From Streptomyces yatensis (GTDB taxonomy: Bacteria > Actinomycetota > Actinomycetes > Streptomycetales > Streptomycetaceae), in NCBI RefSeq assembly GCF_018069625.1, contig NZ_CP072941.1:5084001-5148000 (forward strand): a stretch of DNA of 64,000 nt, given 5' to 3'. Made by a program: the position numbers and the translations under genes. Below are positions 30,636 to 38,818 of the stretch, one piece after another. The notes beneath the pieces were generated by a model. The model worked only from the letters and a program-made list of their open reading frames with translations. It was not told where the DNA came from and did not search any database. Each line of letters opens with the position of its first letter. Positions within the stretch are counted from its first letter, which is position 1.

Positions 30636-32018
30636 TCAGTGCGGGTGGGCCGGGGTGAACCGGACCGGGAGGGCGGCCACGCCGCGCATCATCAGCGTGA
30701 CCCGCCATTCGAGGCCGTCCGGGTCGACGGACAGGGTGACGTCCGGGAGGCGGTCGAGCAGGACCTCGACCGCGGCGCCGGCGATGACCTGGGCGATCTC
30801 ACGGGCGGCCGGGGGGCAGCCGTGCTTGCCGTGGCTGAAGGCCATATGGGCCTGGTTGCCGCCCGCGCCGGAGTGGAAGTCCGGCCGTACGTCGGGGTCG
30901 GCGTTGGCCGCGGCGAGGCCCAGCATCAGGCAGTCGCCCTTCCTGATGCGGCGTCCGCCGAGCATCGTGTCCTCGGCGGCCCAGCGGCCGATCCAGAACG
31001 GGACCGGGGTGTCCTCCCACAGCACCTCGTTGAGCGCCTGGCCGACGCTGCGCCGGCCGCCGGAGAGGGTGATGGCGAACCGTTCGTCCGTCAGCATCAG
31101 CCGGAGGGCGTTGGCGATCAGGTCGCTGGTGGGCTGCTGGACGGCGTAGACGCTGCCGAGCAGGTCGTTGACGATCTCGTCGTCGGTGAGCCCGGCCGGG
31201 TGGGCCACCAGATGGGCGGCGATGTTGACCTGGTCGGGGTTCTCCCGGACACGCTTGATCAGCGCCTCCGTCCGGGTCTGCATATTCCGCAGCGCGAGGG
31301 GCGCGTCGTTCCCGGTGAGGTGGAGCGCGTCGTCCTGGATGGCGGCGGATTCGGTGTCGTCCAGGCCGTACAGCCGGGTCACCACCCGCAGCGGGATCTG
31401 GCTGGCGTACTCGGCCACCAGATCGGCCCGGCCACTGCCCGCGAAGGTGTCGATCAGCCGGTCGGCGACCCGCTCGCACTGCGCGCGCAGTTCGAACTGG
31501 TCCACCGCCGCCAGGCCGTCCCAGATCGCCTCGGCCCGCCGCTGGTGCTCGGCGCCCTCGCTGAACAGCATGGTCGGGCGGTAGCCGACGAAGCTCGTCA
31601 ACTCCCAGTCGGACGGCACCAGATGCCAGGAGTGCCAGCGGCGGGAGTCGCGGGCGAACAGATGGGGATCGGTGGTGACCCGGACCACCTCGCGGTAGCC
31701 GAGCACCGCCCAGACGGGGATCGTGCCGTCCAGCAGAACGGGCACGACCGGGCCGTGGTCCCGGCGCAGCTCCCGGTAGAGCTCCAGCGGTTCGGCCCGG
31801 AACCGCTGGTAGTCCAGCGGCACCGAGCCGGCGGGCACCACCCCGTCGGGCGGGGCGGGGGCGGACCGGAAGAGGGGCTGGGGCGGGTCCTCGGGCAAGC
31901 CCTCCGGCGCGTCCTCGGACGAGTCCGCCGACAGGCCCTCCGGCGCGTCCTTCGGCACATCCTCCGGCGCGTCCTGCGACGGGTCCTCGAACGGGGGCGT
32001 GGGGTCAGGGGTGGTCAC
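30636..32018 (-). CDS. cvnE: conservon cytochrome P450 (CvnE), CYP157-like
   Basis: 460 residues. The heme thiolate Cys401 is in AFSHGKHGCPPAAREIA. The K-helix reads NEVLWEDTP, so the arginine of ExxR is missing, as described for the conservon CYP157 P450s. The I-helix acidic-Thr pair is also degenerate (AVQQPTS). The first 55 residues are an acidic Pro/Asp/Glu low-complexity segment (DAPEDVPKDAPEG) encoded by short repeats. GTG start at 32018 overlaps the CvnD stop (GTGA). It is the last gene of the operon. Its catalytic activity and substrate are uncertain. Confidence 0.9.
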   Translation of the reverse strand: MTTPDPTPPFEDPSQDAPEDVPKDAPEGLSADSSEDAPEGLPEDPPQPLFRSAPAPPDGVVPAGSVPLDYQRFRAEPLELYRELRRDHGPVVPVLLDGTIPVWAVLGYREVVRVTTDPHLFARDSRRWHSWHLVPSDWELTSFVGYRPTMLFSEGAEHQRRAEAIWDGLAAVDQFELRAQCERVADRLIDTFAGSGRADLVAEYASQIPLRVVTRLYGLDDTESAAIQDDALHLTGNDAPLALRNMQTRTEALIKRVRENPDQVNIAAHLVAHPAGLTDDEIVNDLLGSVYAVQQPTSDLIANALRLMLTDERFAITLSGGRRSVGQALNEVLWEDTPVPFWIGRWAAEDTMLGGRRIRKGDCLMLGLAAANADPDVRPDFHSGAGGNQAHMAFSHGKHGCPPAAREIAQVIAGAAVEVLLDRLPDVTLSVDPDGLEWRVTLMMRGVAALPVRFTPAHPH

Positions 32019-32626
32019 GCGGTGCTCTCCCCGGCGGCGCCGTTGGCGGAAAGGGAGTAGAGGTAGCGGGCGAGCGCGACCAGTACGGCCTTGCTGGAGT
32101 CGCGCTTGCGGGCGTCGCAGTCGATCATCGGTACCTCGGGCGGGAGGTCGAGGGCCTCCCGCACCTCCTCCAGCGAGTGCTGCGGCTCGGTGAAGTTGTT
32201 GCGGGCCACGATGAACGGCGTGCCGTGGTGTTCCAGCCGGTCCAGCGCGTACCAGGAGTCGGACAGCCGATTGGTGTCCACCAGGACGACCGCGCCCAGG
32301 GTCCCGGAGAAGAGCCGGTCCCACAGGAACCAGAACCGCTCCTGGCCGGGGGCGCCGAACAGATAGAGCACCATCTGCTCGTCCAGGCTGATCCGGCCGA
32401 AGTCGAAGGCCACCGTGGTGGTGGTCTTGTGCCGCACGAACGAGGCGTCGTCGATGCCGACGCCCGCCTGCGTCATCGTCTCCTCGGTGCTCAGCGGGCG
32501 GATCTCGCTGACCGACCGCACCATCGTCGTCTTGCCGACGCCGAACCCGCCCACGATCACGATCTTGAGACCGTTGCTCGCGCTCTCCGGCAGCGGAGCG
32601 TGTCCGGTGCTGCCGGGGAGCGCCAT
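32015..32626 (-). CDS. cvnD: conservon GTPase-like protein
   Basis: 203 residues of the small-GTPase-like CvnD family. P-loop GGFGVGKTTMVRS (about 26-38), switch region STEETMTQAGVG, DxxG-equivalent LFGAPGQERFW, but the NKxD motif is replaced by ARNNF. It should cycle on the membrane-linked CvnA-CvnB-CvnC complex. I start it at the ATG at 32626, 11 bases after the cvnC stop; a TTG at 32659 inside cvnC is an alternative. Confidence 0.9.
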   Translation of the reverse strand: MALPGSTGHAPLPESASNGLKIVIVGGFGVGKTTMVRSVSEIRPLSTEETMTQAGVGIDDASFVRHKTTTTVAFDFGRISLDEQMVLYLFGAPGQERFWFLWDRLFSGTLGAVVLVDTNRLSDSWYALDRLEHHGTPFIVARNNFTEPQHSLEEVREALDLPPEVPMIDCDARKRDSSKAVLVALARYLYSLSANGAAGESTA

Positions 32627-32639
32627 GCTGACGGTGTCG

Positions 32640-32999
32640 TCAGAGATTCTGGAGTGCAACGAGCACCTTCTTCAGGGTTTCGGGCCCGGGCAGCCGGCCG
32701 CCGGGGCGGGCCGCCTGCGGATGGCGCGCGGTGATCCGGCCGGTGTCCAGCAGATCGCACAGCAGGATCTTGACCACGCTGACGGGCAGTTCCAGATACG
32801 AGGAGATCTCCACGACCGACAGGGGGCGGCGGCACATCCGCAGGATCCGGACGTGCTCGGACTGCATCCCGGGAGTGGGGTCGCTTTCGCTGACGATCAG
32901 CGTGACCATGTCGAACCGGCTCTCATCGGCCCGGCTGCGGCCGCCGGTGACGGTGTACAGCCGGTCCGGCCCCTCCTTGTCCAGCGGCCCTCGGATCAT
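32640..32999 (-). CDS. cvnC: conservon DUF742 protein
   Basis: 119 residues, DUF742. It has RLYTVTGGRSRAD, a winged-helix-like segment (PLSVVEISSYLELPVSVVKILLCDL is the recognisable core, here read in two parts at about 60-84) and GRITARHP. It is the scaffold-like partner of CvnB and CvnD. Its ATG overlaps the cvnB stop (ATGA). Confidence 0.93.
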   Translation of the reverse strand: MIRGPLDKEGPDRLYTVTGGRSRADESRFDMVTLIVSESDPTPGMQSEHVRILRMCRRPLSVVEISSYLELPVSVVKILLCDLLDTGRITARHPQAARPGGRLPGPETLKKVLVALQNL

Positions 33000-33424
33000 G
33001 CCGTCGCCCCGCCGCCGCTGTCGCCCGCGACCACCCTCGGGGCGGCTCGCAGATGGTCGCCGATCTGCTCGACCAGTTCGTTCATGTTGTGGCCGATGAC
33101 GCCGACATCGGCGTCGTCATGCGCCACCACGGCGAGATGGGCACCTTCGCCGGCCTCGACGATGAACAGAATTCCCCCGTGGAACTCCGTCATCGACTGC
33201 CGTACGCCGCCGCTGCCGTCGCCGAACTCGATGGACGCGCCATGGGCGAGGCTCTGGATGCCCGACGCGATGGCCGCCAGCTGATCGGCCTGGTCCACGG
33301 ACAACCCGGAGGAGAGGCACAGTTTGAGCCCGTCCCGCGACAGCACCAGCGCGTGGCGTGACCCCGGGGTCTTCTCCAGCAGGTTCTCCAACAGCCAGTC
33401 CAAGCTGCGGTCAGTGGTGTTCAT
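32996..33424 (-). CDS. cvnB: conservon roadblock/LC7 protein
   Basis: 142 residues of the roadblock/LC7 family (LDWLLENLLEKTPGSRHALV, then GLSVDQADQLAAIASGI). Roadblock proteins form dimers that regulate small GTPases; here the partner is CvnD. The ATG at 33424 has AAGGAA seven bases upstream. A GTG at 33442 overlapping the cvnA stop would add six residues. Confidence 0.93.
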   Translation of the reverse strand: MNTTDRSLDWLLENLLEKTPGSRHALVLSRDGLKLCLSSGLSVDQADQLAAIASGIQSLAHGASIEFGDGSGGVRQSMTEFHGGILFIVEAGEGAHLAVVAHDDADVGVIGHNMNELVEQIGDHLRAAPRVVAGDSGGGATA

Positions 33425-33438
33425 CGGCGTTCCTTCTG

Positions 33439-35025
33439 TCACGGCTTGTCGTTCTCGGCAGGCTCGGCGGACTCGGCGGTCTCATGGTGATCTGCGGATA
33501 CCGAAGGCTCGGTGTCACACGGAGCACCGGCGGCGAAACCGCCGCGGGCCGCCTGGCGGAAGGCGCCGAAGCGGGCTCCGGCTTCCTCGGGTCGTGGACG
33601 GCTGGTCTTGGCCTTGGGTTCCGTCTCGGCCGCCTGGGCGGCCGCCCGGGTGGCGGCGGCCAGCGTCTCGCCACGGCGCCGCTTGGGCAGTCCGTTGACG
33701 GGCCGTGAGGGCTGCGCGGGGGGCTCCGGCGCGGCGGGATCCGGCGCGGACGACGGCGAAGGGGACGGCGAAGGGGACGGCGAGGTGGCGGGTGCGGGGG
33801 CCGTCGCGGCGGGGGCCGCGGTGGTGGTGGCCGTGGGCGCGACGGCCTGGGCGGACGCCTGCCGGGGGACCCCGGAGCGCACGGTGCCCGGCGCGTCGAG
33901 GACGACCGCGTCCTGGTTGACGTGCGTGATCAGCTGCTGCGGGATCAGGACGACCACACCGGTGCCGCCCCGCGCGGACGGCCGGAAGGAGACGGTCAGT
34001 CCGTGCTTACGGGCCAGACAGCCGACGACCGCCAGGCCCAGCCGGGTGCCGGACAGGCTCATCAGGTCCAGGCTCTCGGAGGAGACGGACTTCTGGGCGC
34101 GGTCCAGGGCGGCCGGGCCCATCACGAGTCCGCCGTCCTCGATGGTCACCACGACGCCCGCGTGCGTCTCCTCGACGTACACATGCACCTCCTCGGTGGG
34201 AGGCGAGAAGCTGGCGGCGTTGTCCATCAGTTCGGCGAGGGCGTGCATGACCCCCTCGGCCGCGTAACCGGCCACCGCGGCGTTGCTGGCCGAGTGGACC
34301 CGTACCCGCTGGAAGGCGCTGATCCGGCCGATCGCGCCGCGCAGCACGGACTCCATGACGATCGGCTTGGTCCAGCGGCGCCCGGAGCGGGCACCGGTGA
34401 GCACCGCGATGCTGTCCGCGATCCGGCCCGCCTGGGCGGTGGTGTGGTCCAGCTTCAGCAGATCGCCGAGGACGGTCTCGTCGTGGCGGTTCTCCATCTC
34501 CCGCAGATCGGCCAGCATGCTGGTGGCCAGCGCCTGGACGCGGCCCGCGGCGTTGGCGCACGCGGCCATCGCGGAGGCGCGCATCCGCTCACCGTCGCCG
34601 ATCTCGCGCAGCAACGCCCGCAGCAGGAGCTGATGGGCCCTGCTGGTGGGGCGCTCCATGCGGGTGATCACGGTATCCACCGAGCCGCCCTCGCGCAGTC
34701 TCCGCACCGCGGACGGAATCGTTTCCTCGGCGAGCCGGGTGGCCTCGATCTCCTTGGCGGCGGCCGTGGTCTCCAGCTCCGTGACCCGTTCCTGGAGACG
34801 GCCGATGGTCCGCGAGCGGTTGGTGGCGACCGCGAGCGCCACCCCCAGCAGCACGGCGGCCACCGCGCAGAAGACGGCGACGGCGGCGCGCTGGGCGGAC
34901 GGCACGGCGGTGGTCACCCACAGTCCCGCGCCACCGGCGACGACGGCGGCCAGCAGGGGGACGGTCAGGGCCCCACGTGTCACCGAGGGCCCTTTGTACG
35001 GATGGCTGGATATGTGTGCTGACAT
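33439..35025 (-). CDS. cvnA: conservon sensor histidine-kinase-like protein
   Basis: 528 residues. Two membrane helices (about 18-38 and 45-68) are followed by a coiled linker. An unusual kinase-like HATPase core includes ALAELMDNAASFSPP (N-box), EDGGLVMGPAALDRAQ and GLAVVGCLARKHGL. A Pro/Ala/Ser-rich tail (370-528) contains short repeats. I see no large N-terminal sensor domain, so this is a short CvnA. It is the first gene of the cvnABCDE operon. Cvn systems modulate development and antibiotic production in Streptomyces. Confidence 0.92.
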   Translation of the reverse strand: MSAHISSHPYKGPSVTRGALTVPLLAAVVAGGAGLWVTTAVPSAQRAAVAVFCAVAAVLLGVALAVATNRSRTIGRLQERVTELETTAAAKEIEATRLAEETIPSAVRRLREGGSVDTVITRMERPTSRAHQLLLRALLREIGDGERMRASAMAACANAAGRVQALATSMLADLREMENRHDETVLGDLLKLDHTTAQAGRIADSIAVLTGARSGRRWTKPIVMESVLRGAIGRISAFQRVRVHSASNAAVAGYAAEGVMHALAELMDNAASFSPPTEEVHVYVEETHAGVVVTIEDGGLVMGPAALDRAQKSVSSESLDLMSLSGTRLGLAVVGCLARKHGLTVSFRPSARGGTGVVVLIPQQLITHVNQDAVVLDAPGTVRSGVPRQASAQAVAPTATTTAAPAATAPAPATSPSPSPSPSPSSAPDPAAPEPPAQPSRPVNGLPKRRRGETLAAATRAAAQAAETEPKAKTSRPRPEEAGARFGAFRQAARGGFAAGAPCDTEPSVSADHHETAESAEPAENDKP

Positions 35026-35305
35026 CTATCAGGTCCTCATGGGCGCGTTGAGGGTTTTTGGCTGGACCACGCGGACATCAAGCCGTGGGCGCCACATGTT
35101 AGTAGAGTCACGTCGCTTTGACCGGTCCCGCTCATCACATGGAGCATGACGGCCCGTCAAGTTGGCGCGCCGAGAAGCGTCACCTTCCGGACGCATATGC
35201 CGCTGCCATCGCTCACCAGCGTGCCGGGCCCGGAAACGTCACGGATACGGGGACATCACGGACCCGCGGGCGTCACGGATCCGGCAGCGCCAGGCCCCCG
35301 AACCT
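35026..35305. other. intergenic region upstream of cvnA
   Basis: The cvnA promoter should lie here, but I see no clear -35/-10 pair. The right end holds the 17-bp repeats past the SpoIIE gene. Confidence 0.4.
35232..35282. repeat. 17-bp tandem repeat carrying duplicated stop codons after the SpoIIE gene
   Basis: Three units (35232-35248, 35249-35265, 35266-35282). On the minus strand each includes (A/G)TCCGTGA. This repeats the CCG-TGA that ends the gene at 35306. Confidence 0.85.
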
Positions 35306-38062
35306 TCACGGAATCGCCAGCTCGGCCCAGATGACCTTGCCACCCGAGGTGTAGCGGGTGCCCCAGCGCTCGGCGAACTGGGCGACCAGGAACAGCCCCC
35401 GGCCGCCCTCGTCCGTCGTCGCCGCGTACCGCAGATGCGGGGAGGTGCTGCTGGTGTCGGAGACCTCGCAGATCAGGGCCTTGTCGCGGAGCAACTGCAC
35501 CCGGATCGGGCCGGTGGCGTGGCGGATGGCGTTGGTGATCAGTTCGCTGAGCACCAGCTCGGCGGTGAACGCCGCCTCGTCCAGCCCCCACTCCGCCAGC
35601 TTCCGCATCACCTCGGCGCGCACCCCGGCCACGGCGGCAGGGTCGGACGGCACGTCCCAGGAGGCCACCCGGTCACCGCCCACGACCTGGGTACGGGCGG
35701 CGATCAGGGCGATGTCATCGCTCGGGTTGCTGGGCAGCAGCGCCTCCAGCACCTCGGTGCAGATCTCGTCGGGCGTGCGGCCGGGGTGGGACAGGGCGTC
35801 GCGCAGCATCTCCAGACCGGTGTCGATCTCCCGGCGGCGGTCCTCGATGAGCCCGTCGGTATAGAGGACGAGATGGCTGCCCTCGGCCAGTTCCACCTCG
35901 GCGGTCTCGAACGGCAGCCCGCCCAGGCCCAGCGGCGGCCCGGCGGGCAGGTCGAGGAACTCCACGGAGCCGTCCGGACGCACCAGCGCGGGCGGCGGAT
36001 GACCGGCCCGCGCCATCGTGCACCGCCGCGTCACCGGGTCGTAGATCGCGTACAGACACGTCGCCCCCGTGATCCCCTCACTGCCGGCGCCCTCGCCCTC
36101 CGGCCCGCCGGGGCCCTCGTCCCGGTCGATCCGGGCGATCAGATCGTCGAGGTGCGACAGGATCTCGTCGGGCGGCAGGTCGAGCGTGGAGAAGTTGTGC
36201 ACCGCCGTCCGCAGCCGCCCCATCGTCGCCGCCGCGTGCAGACCGTGCCCGACGACATCGCCCACCACCAGCGCCACCCGCGCTCCGGGCAACGGGATGA
36301 CGTCGAACCAGTCGCCCCCGACCCCCGACTCGGCCGGCAGATAGCGGAAGGCCACATCCAGCGCGTTCTGCTCGGGCAGGGCGCGGGGCAGCAGGCTGTG
36401 CTGCAGGGTGACCGCCATGGTGTGTTCGCGGGTGTAGCGGCGGGCGTTGTCGATACAGACCGCGGCGTGCGCGGCGAGCTCCTCGGCGAGGGACACCTCC
36501 TCCTCTTCGAAGGGCTCGCGCTGCTTCATCCGCCAGAAGCTGACCACGCCCAGCAGCACGCCCCGGGCCCGCAGTGGCACGGTGACCAGCGATCGGACAC
36601 CGTATTCGATGATCTTGGCGGTCCGCTCGGAGTCCTGCGCCTGCCAGCCGAGGGCCTCGGTGAGATCGTCCTCGACGACCGGCTCACCCCTGCTCAGCCC
36701 GAACGCCTGGGGCGAGGTCGGGACGAACGAGAACACCCGGCCGACCGGATAGAAGGGGTGGCCCTGGCCGGGCCGGATCCCGTGGACCGCCTCCCGGCGC
36801 ATCTCGACGCCGCCGACCGCCAGCGGCTCATCGCCGCGCGCCACGGGCTCCGCCAGGTCGACGGTGACGAAGTCGGCGAAGCGGTCCACCGCCACCTGCG
36901 CCAGCTCCTGGGCGGTCCGGCCCACATCGAGCGTGGTGCCGATCTCCACGCTCGCGTCGTAGAGCAGCTTGAGCCGCTTCTGCGCCACTTCGGCACGGCC
37001 GGAGAGGGCGCGCAGTTCGGTGGAGTCGCGCAGGGTGGCGACGCTGCCGGGCGGGCCGCCGTCGCGGTCGGTCAGCCGGTTGTTGATGGCCAGCAGCCGG
37101 TCGCCGGCCACCAGCACCTCGTCGGTGACATCGCGCCCGGAGGCCAGGACGTCGGCGACATGGGGCTCCAGGCCCAGATCGTCGACCAGCCGCCCCTCCG
37201 GCCGCGGCGGCAGGTCGAGCAGCCGGGACGCCTCGTCGTTGGCCAGCACCAGCCGCCCGTCGCCGCCGACGATCAGCACGCCCTCGCGCACCGAGTGCAG
37301 CACCGCGTCATGGTGCTCGTACATCCGCGTCATCTCGACCGGGTCCAGGCCGCGGGTCTGCCGCCGCAGCCGCCTGCTCACCAGGGCGGTGCCGCCGGTG
37401 GCGAGGACGAGGGAGGCGGAGACGGCGCCGACGAGCAGCGGGAGCTGGCGGTTGGCGAGCCCGCTCACCTTCTGGATCGTGATCCCCGCGCCCACCAGGC
37501 CGACGACCTTGTGATGGCCGTTGAAGATCGGGGCGACCGCCTGCATCGCCGGACCGAGGGTCCCGGGGCGGCTCTCGGTGATGGTGTGCCCCCGCAGCGG
37601 GGGGCCGATGTTGCCGATGAAGTGCTTGCCGATGCGGTCGGGCTTGGGGTGGGTGAGCCGGATGCCCTGCGGGGTCACCACCACGACGAAGTCGAGCCCG
37701 GATTTCTTCCGGGCGGCCTCGGCCCTCGGCTGGAGCACCTTGGTCGGGTTGCGGCTGTGCAGGGCCTGGACGATGCCGGGGGAGTTGGCGAAGGCCTCGG
37801 CGACCGCGACGGACCGGCCGCGGGCCTCGTCGGTGGCGTCGTGTCGCACCTGGAGCACCAGGGCGATGGTCGCGGCCGCGCCGAGCAGCAGCACGATGAC
37901 GAGTTGGAGGACGAAGACCTGGCCGGCGACGCTGCGGACGCTCAGCCACGATCGAAAGCGCCGGCCCGCCACCTCCGGGCGCTCCCGGCGCCGACTCCGT
38001 GGGCGCCGACCGGGGATCATGCGGGCAGCCCACGATCGACCCATAAACCGGGCCATACACAT
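35306..38062 (-). CDS. multidomain SpoIIE-type serine phosphatase
   Basis: About 918 residues: a membrane helix (about 45-70), an extracellular Cache-like sensor (75-190, with the FVVVVTPQGIRLTHP core), a second helix (about 200-225), PAS (240-345), GAF (360-525), PP2C/SpoIIE (550-770; GGDWFDVIPLPGARVALVVG, TDGLIEDRR) and a C-terminal HATPase anti-sigma-kinase domain (790-918). Such proteins control sigma factors by partner switching. Its start is uncertain: ATGs at 38062, 38056 and 38044 are all in frame and none has a good ribosome-binding site. It lies upstream of cvnA on the same strand. Confidence 0.88.
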   Translation of the reverse strand: MCMARFMGRSWAARMIPGRRPRSRRRERPEVAGRRFRSWLSVRSVAGQVFVLQLVIVLLLGAAATIALVLQVRHDATDEARGRSVAVAEAFANSPGIVQALHSRNPTKVLQPRAEAARKKSGLDFVVVVTPQGIRLTHPKPDRIGKHFIGNIGPPLRGHTITESRPGTLGPAMQAVAPIFNGHHKVVGLVGAGITIQKVSGLANRQLPLLVGAVSASLVLATGGTALVSRRLRRQTRGLDPVEMTRMYEHHDAVLHSVREGVLIVGGDGRLVLANDEASRLLDLPPRPEGRLVDDLGLEPHVADVLASGRDVTDEVLVAGDRLLAINNRLTDRDGGPPGSVATLRDSTELRALSGRAEVAQKRLKLLYDASVEIGTTLDVGRTAQELAQVAVDRFADFVTVDLAEPVARGDEPLAVGGVEMRREAVHGIRPGQGHPFYPVGRVFSFVPTSPQAFGLSRGEPVVEDDLTEALGWQAQDSERTAKIIEYGVRSLVTVPLRARGVLLGVVSFWRMKQREPFEEEEVSLAEELAAHAAVCIDNARRYTREHTMAVTLQHSLLPRALPEQNALDVAFRYLPAESGVGGDWFDVIPLPGARVALVVGDVVGHGLHAAATMGRLRTAVHNFSTLDLPPDEILSHLDDLIARIDRDEGPGGPEGEGAGSEGITGATCLYAIYDPVTRRCTMARAGHPPPALVRPDGSVEFLDLPAGPPLGLGGLPFETAEVELAEGSHLVLYTDGLIEDRRREIDTGLEMLRDALSHPGRTPDEICTEVLEALLPSNPSDDIALIAARTQVVGGDRVASWDVPSDPAAVAGVRAEVMRKLAEWGLDEAAFTAELVLSELITNAIRHATGPIRVQLLRDKALICEVSDTSSTSPHLRYAATTDEGGRGLFLVAQFAERWGTRYTSGGKVIWAELAIP

Positions 38063-38263
38063 ACATCTACACCGGGAAATCCTGGAAGGCGAATCTCCGC
38101 CTCCATCGGCCGGGCGGCCACGATAATCCGTGCACGCCACGGCGACTTTCCGTGCCGACTCGACCACGGAGTGCTTTTGCGGGAGGCGTTCACGAGGAGC
38201 GAGGTGCCGAAGGCGGGGGTCTGTGCAAATCTGAAGAAAAGGGCAATTCACCCTTATTGCCGT

Positions 38264-38290
38264 CAATCGGTGTCGGCGCGGCACCGATTG
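38264..38290 (+). promoter_or_regulatory. leader hairpin before a small membrane-protein gene
   Basis: CAATCGGTG and CACCGATTG are perfect 9-bp arms around a 9-nt loop, ending eight bases before AAGGAG. A second inverted repeat (GGCAA and TTGCC, about 38242-38261) is just upstream. It could be an operator or a translational control hairpin. Confidence 0.45.
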
Positions 38291-38311
38291 CGCCTGACGA
38301 AGGAGCCCGAC

Positions 38312-38770
38312 ATGGCCAGTCACGCCGGTGGAGTTCAGACAGGAGTCGCCCCGGGCCACGCGCACCGGGCGGTGAGCGGATGGCTCGTCTTCGCGGCGGT
38401 CATGATGATCTTCAGTGGGCTGATGAACCTGCTCCAGGGCATCTCGGCCATCCGGACCGACCAGGTGTTCCTGGTCACGCAGAGCTACATCTTCCAGTTC
38501 GACCTCGCCGGATGGGGATGGGTCCACTTCGGCGTCGGCATCGCCCTCCTGCTCGCCGGGTTCGCGGTGTTCACCGGTGCGATGTGGGCCCGGGTCGCGG
38601 GGGTGGCGCTGGCCGGGCTCGCGCTGGTCGCCAACTTCCTGTGGCTGCCGTACTACCCGGTCTGGGCCACCGTGCTGCTCATCGTCGACGCCCTCGTCAT
38701 CTGGTCGCTGTGCGCCGGACCGAGCCGCGCCGGCGCGGGAGGACGCGGCGAGGCGGGACGTACGGCCTGA
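38312..38770 (+). CDS. DUF7144-type four-helix membrane protein
   Basis: 152 residues with four hydrophobic helices (about 22-44, 62-85, 92-110, 115-135): GWLVFAAVMMIFSGLMNLLQ, DLAGWGWVHFGVGIALLLAG, LPYYPVWATVLLIVDALVIW. A short basic/Gly-rich C-terminus follows. This matches the small Streptomyces membrane family of DUF7144 type; function unknown. ATG at 38312, seven bases after AAGGAG. Confidence 0.85.
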   Translation: MASHAGGVQTGVAPGHAHRAVSGWLVFAAVMMIFSGLMNLLQGISAIRTDQVFLVTQSYIFQFDLAGWGWVHFGVGIALLLAGFAVFTGAMWARVAGVALAGLALVANFLWLPYYPVWATVLLIVDALVIWSLCAGPSRAGAGGRGEAGRTA

Positions 38771-38818
38771 GAGCCGCGGTGCCTGGCTTCCCGGCGGGGT
38801 GCGGGGCAGGCTGGAGCC

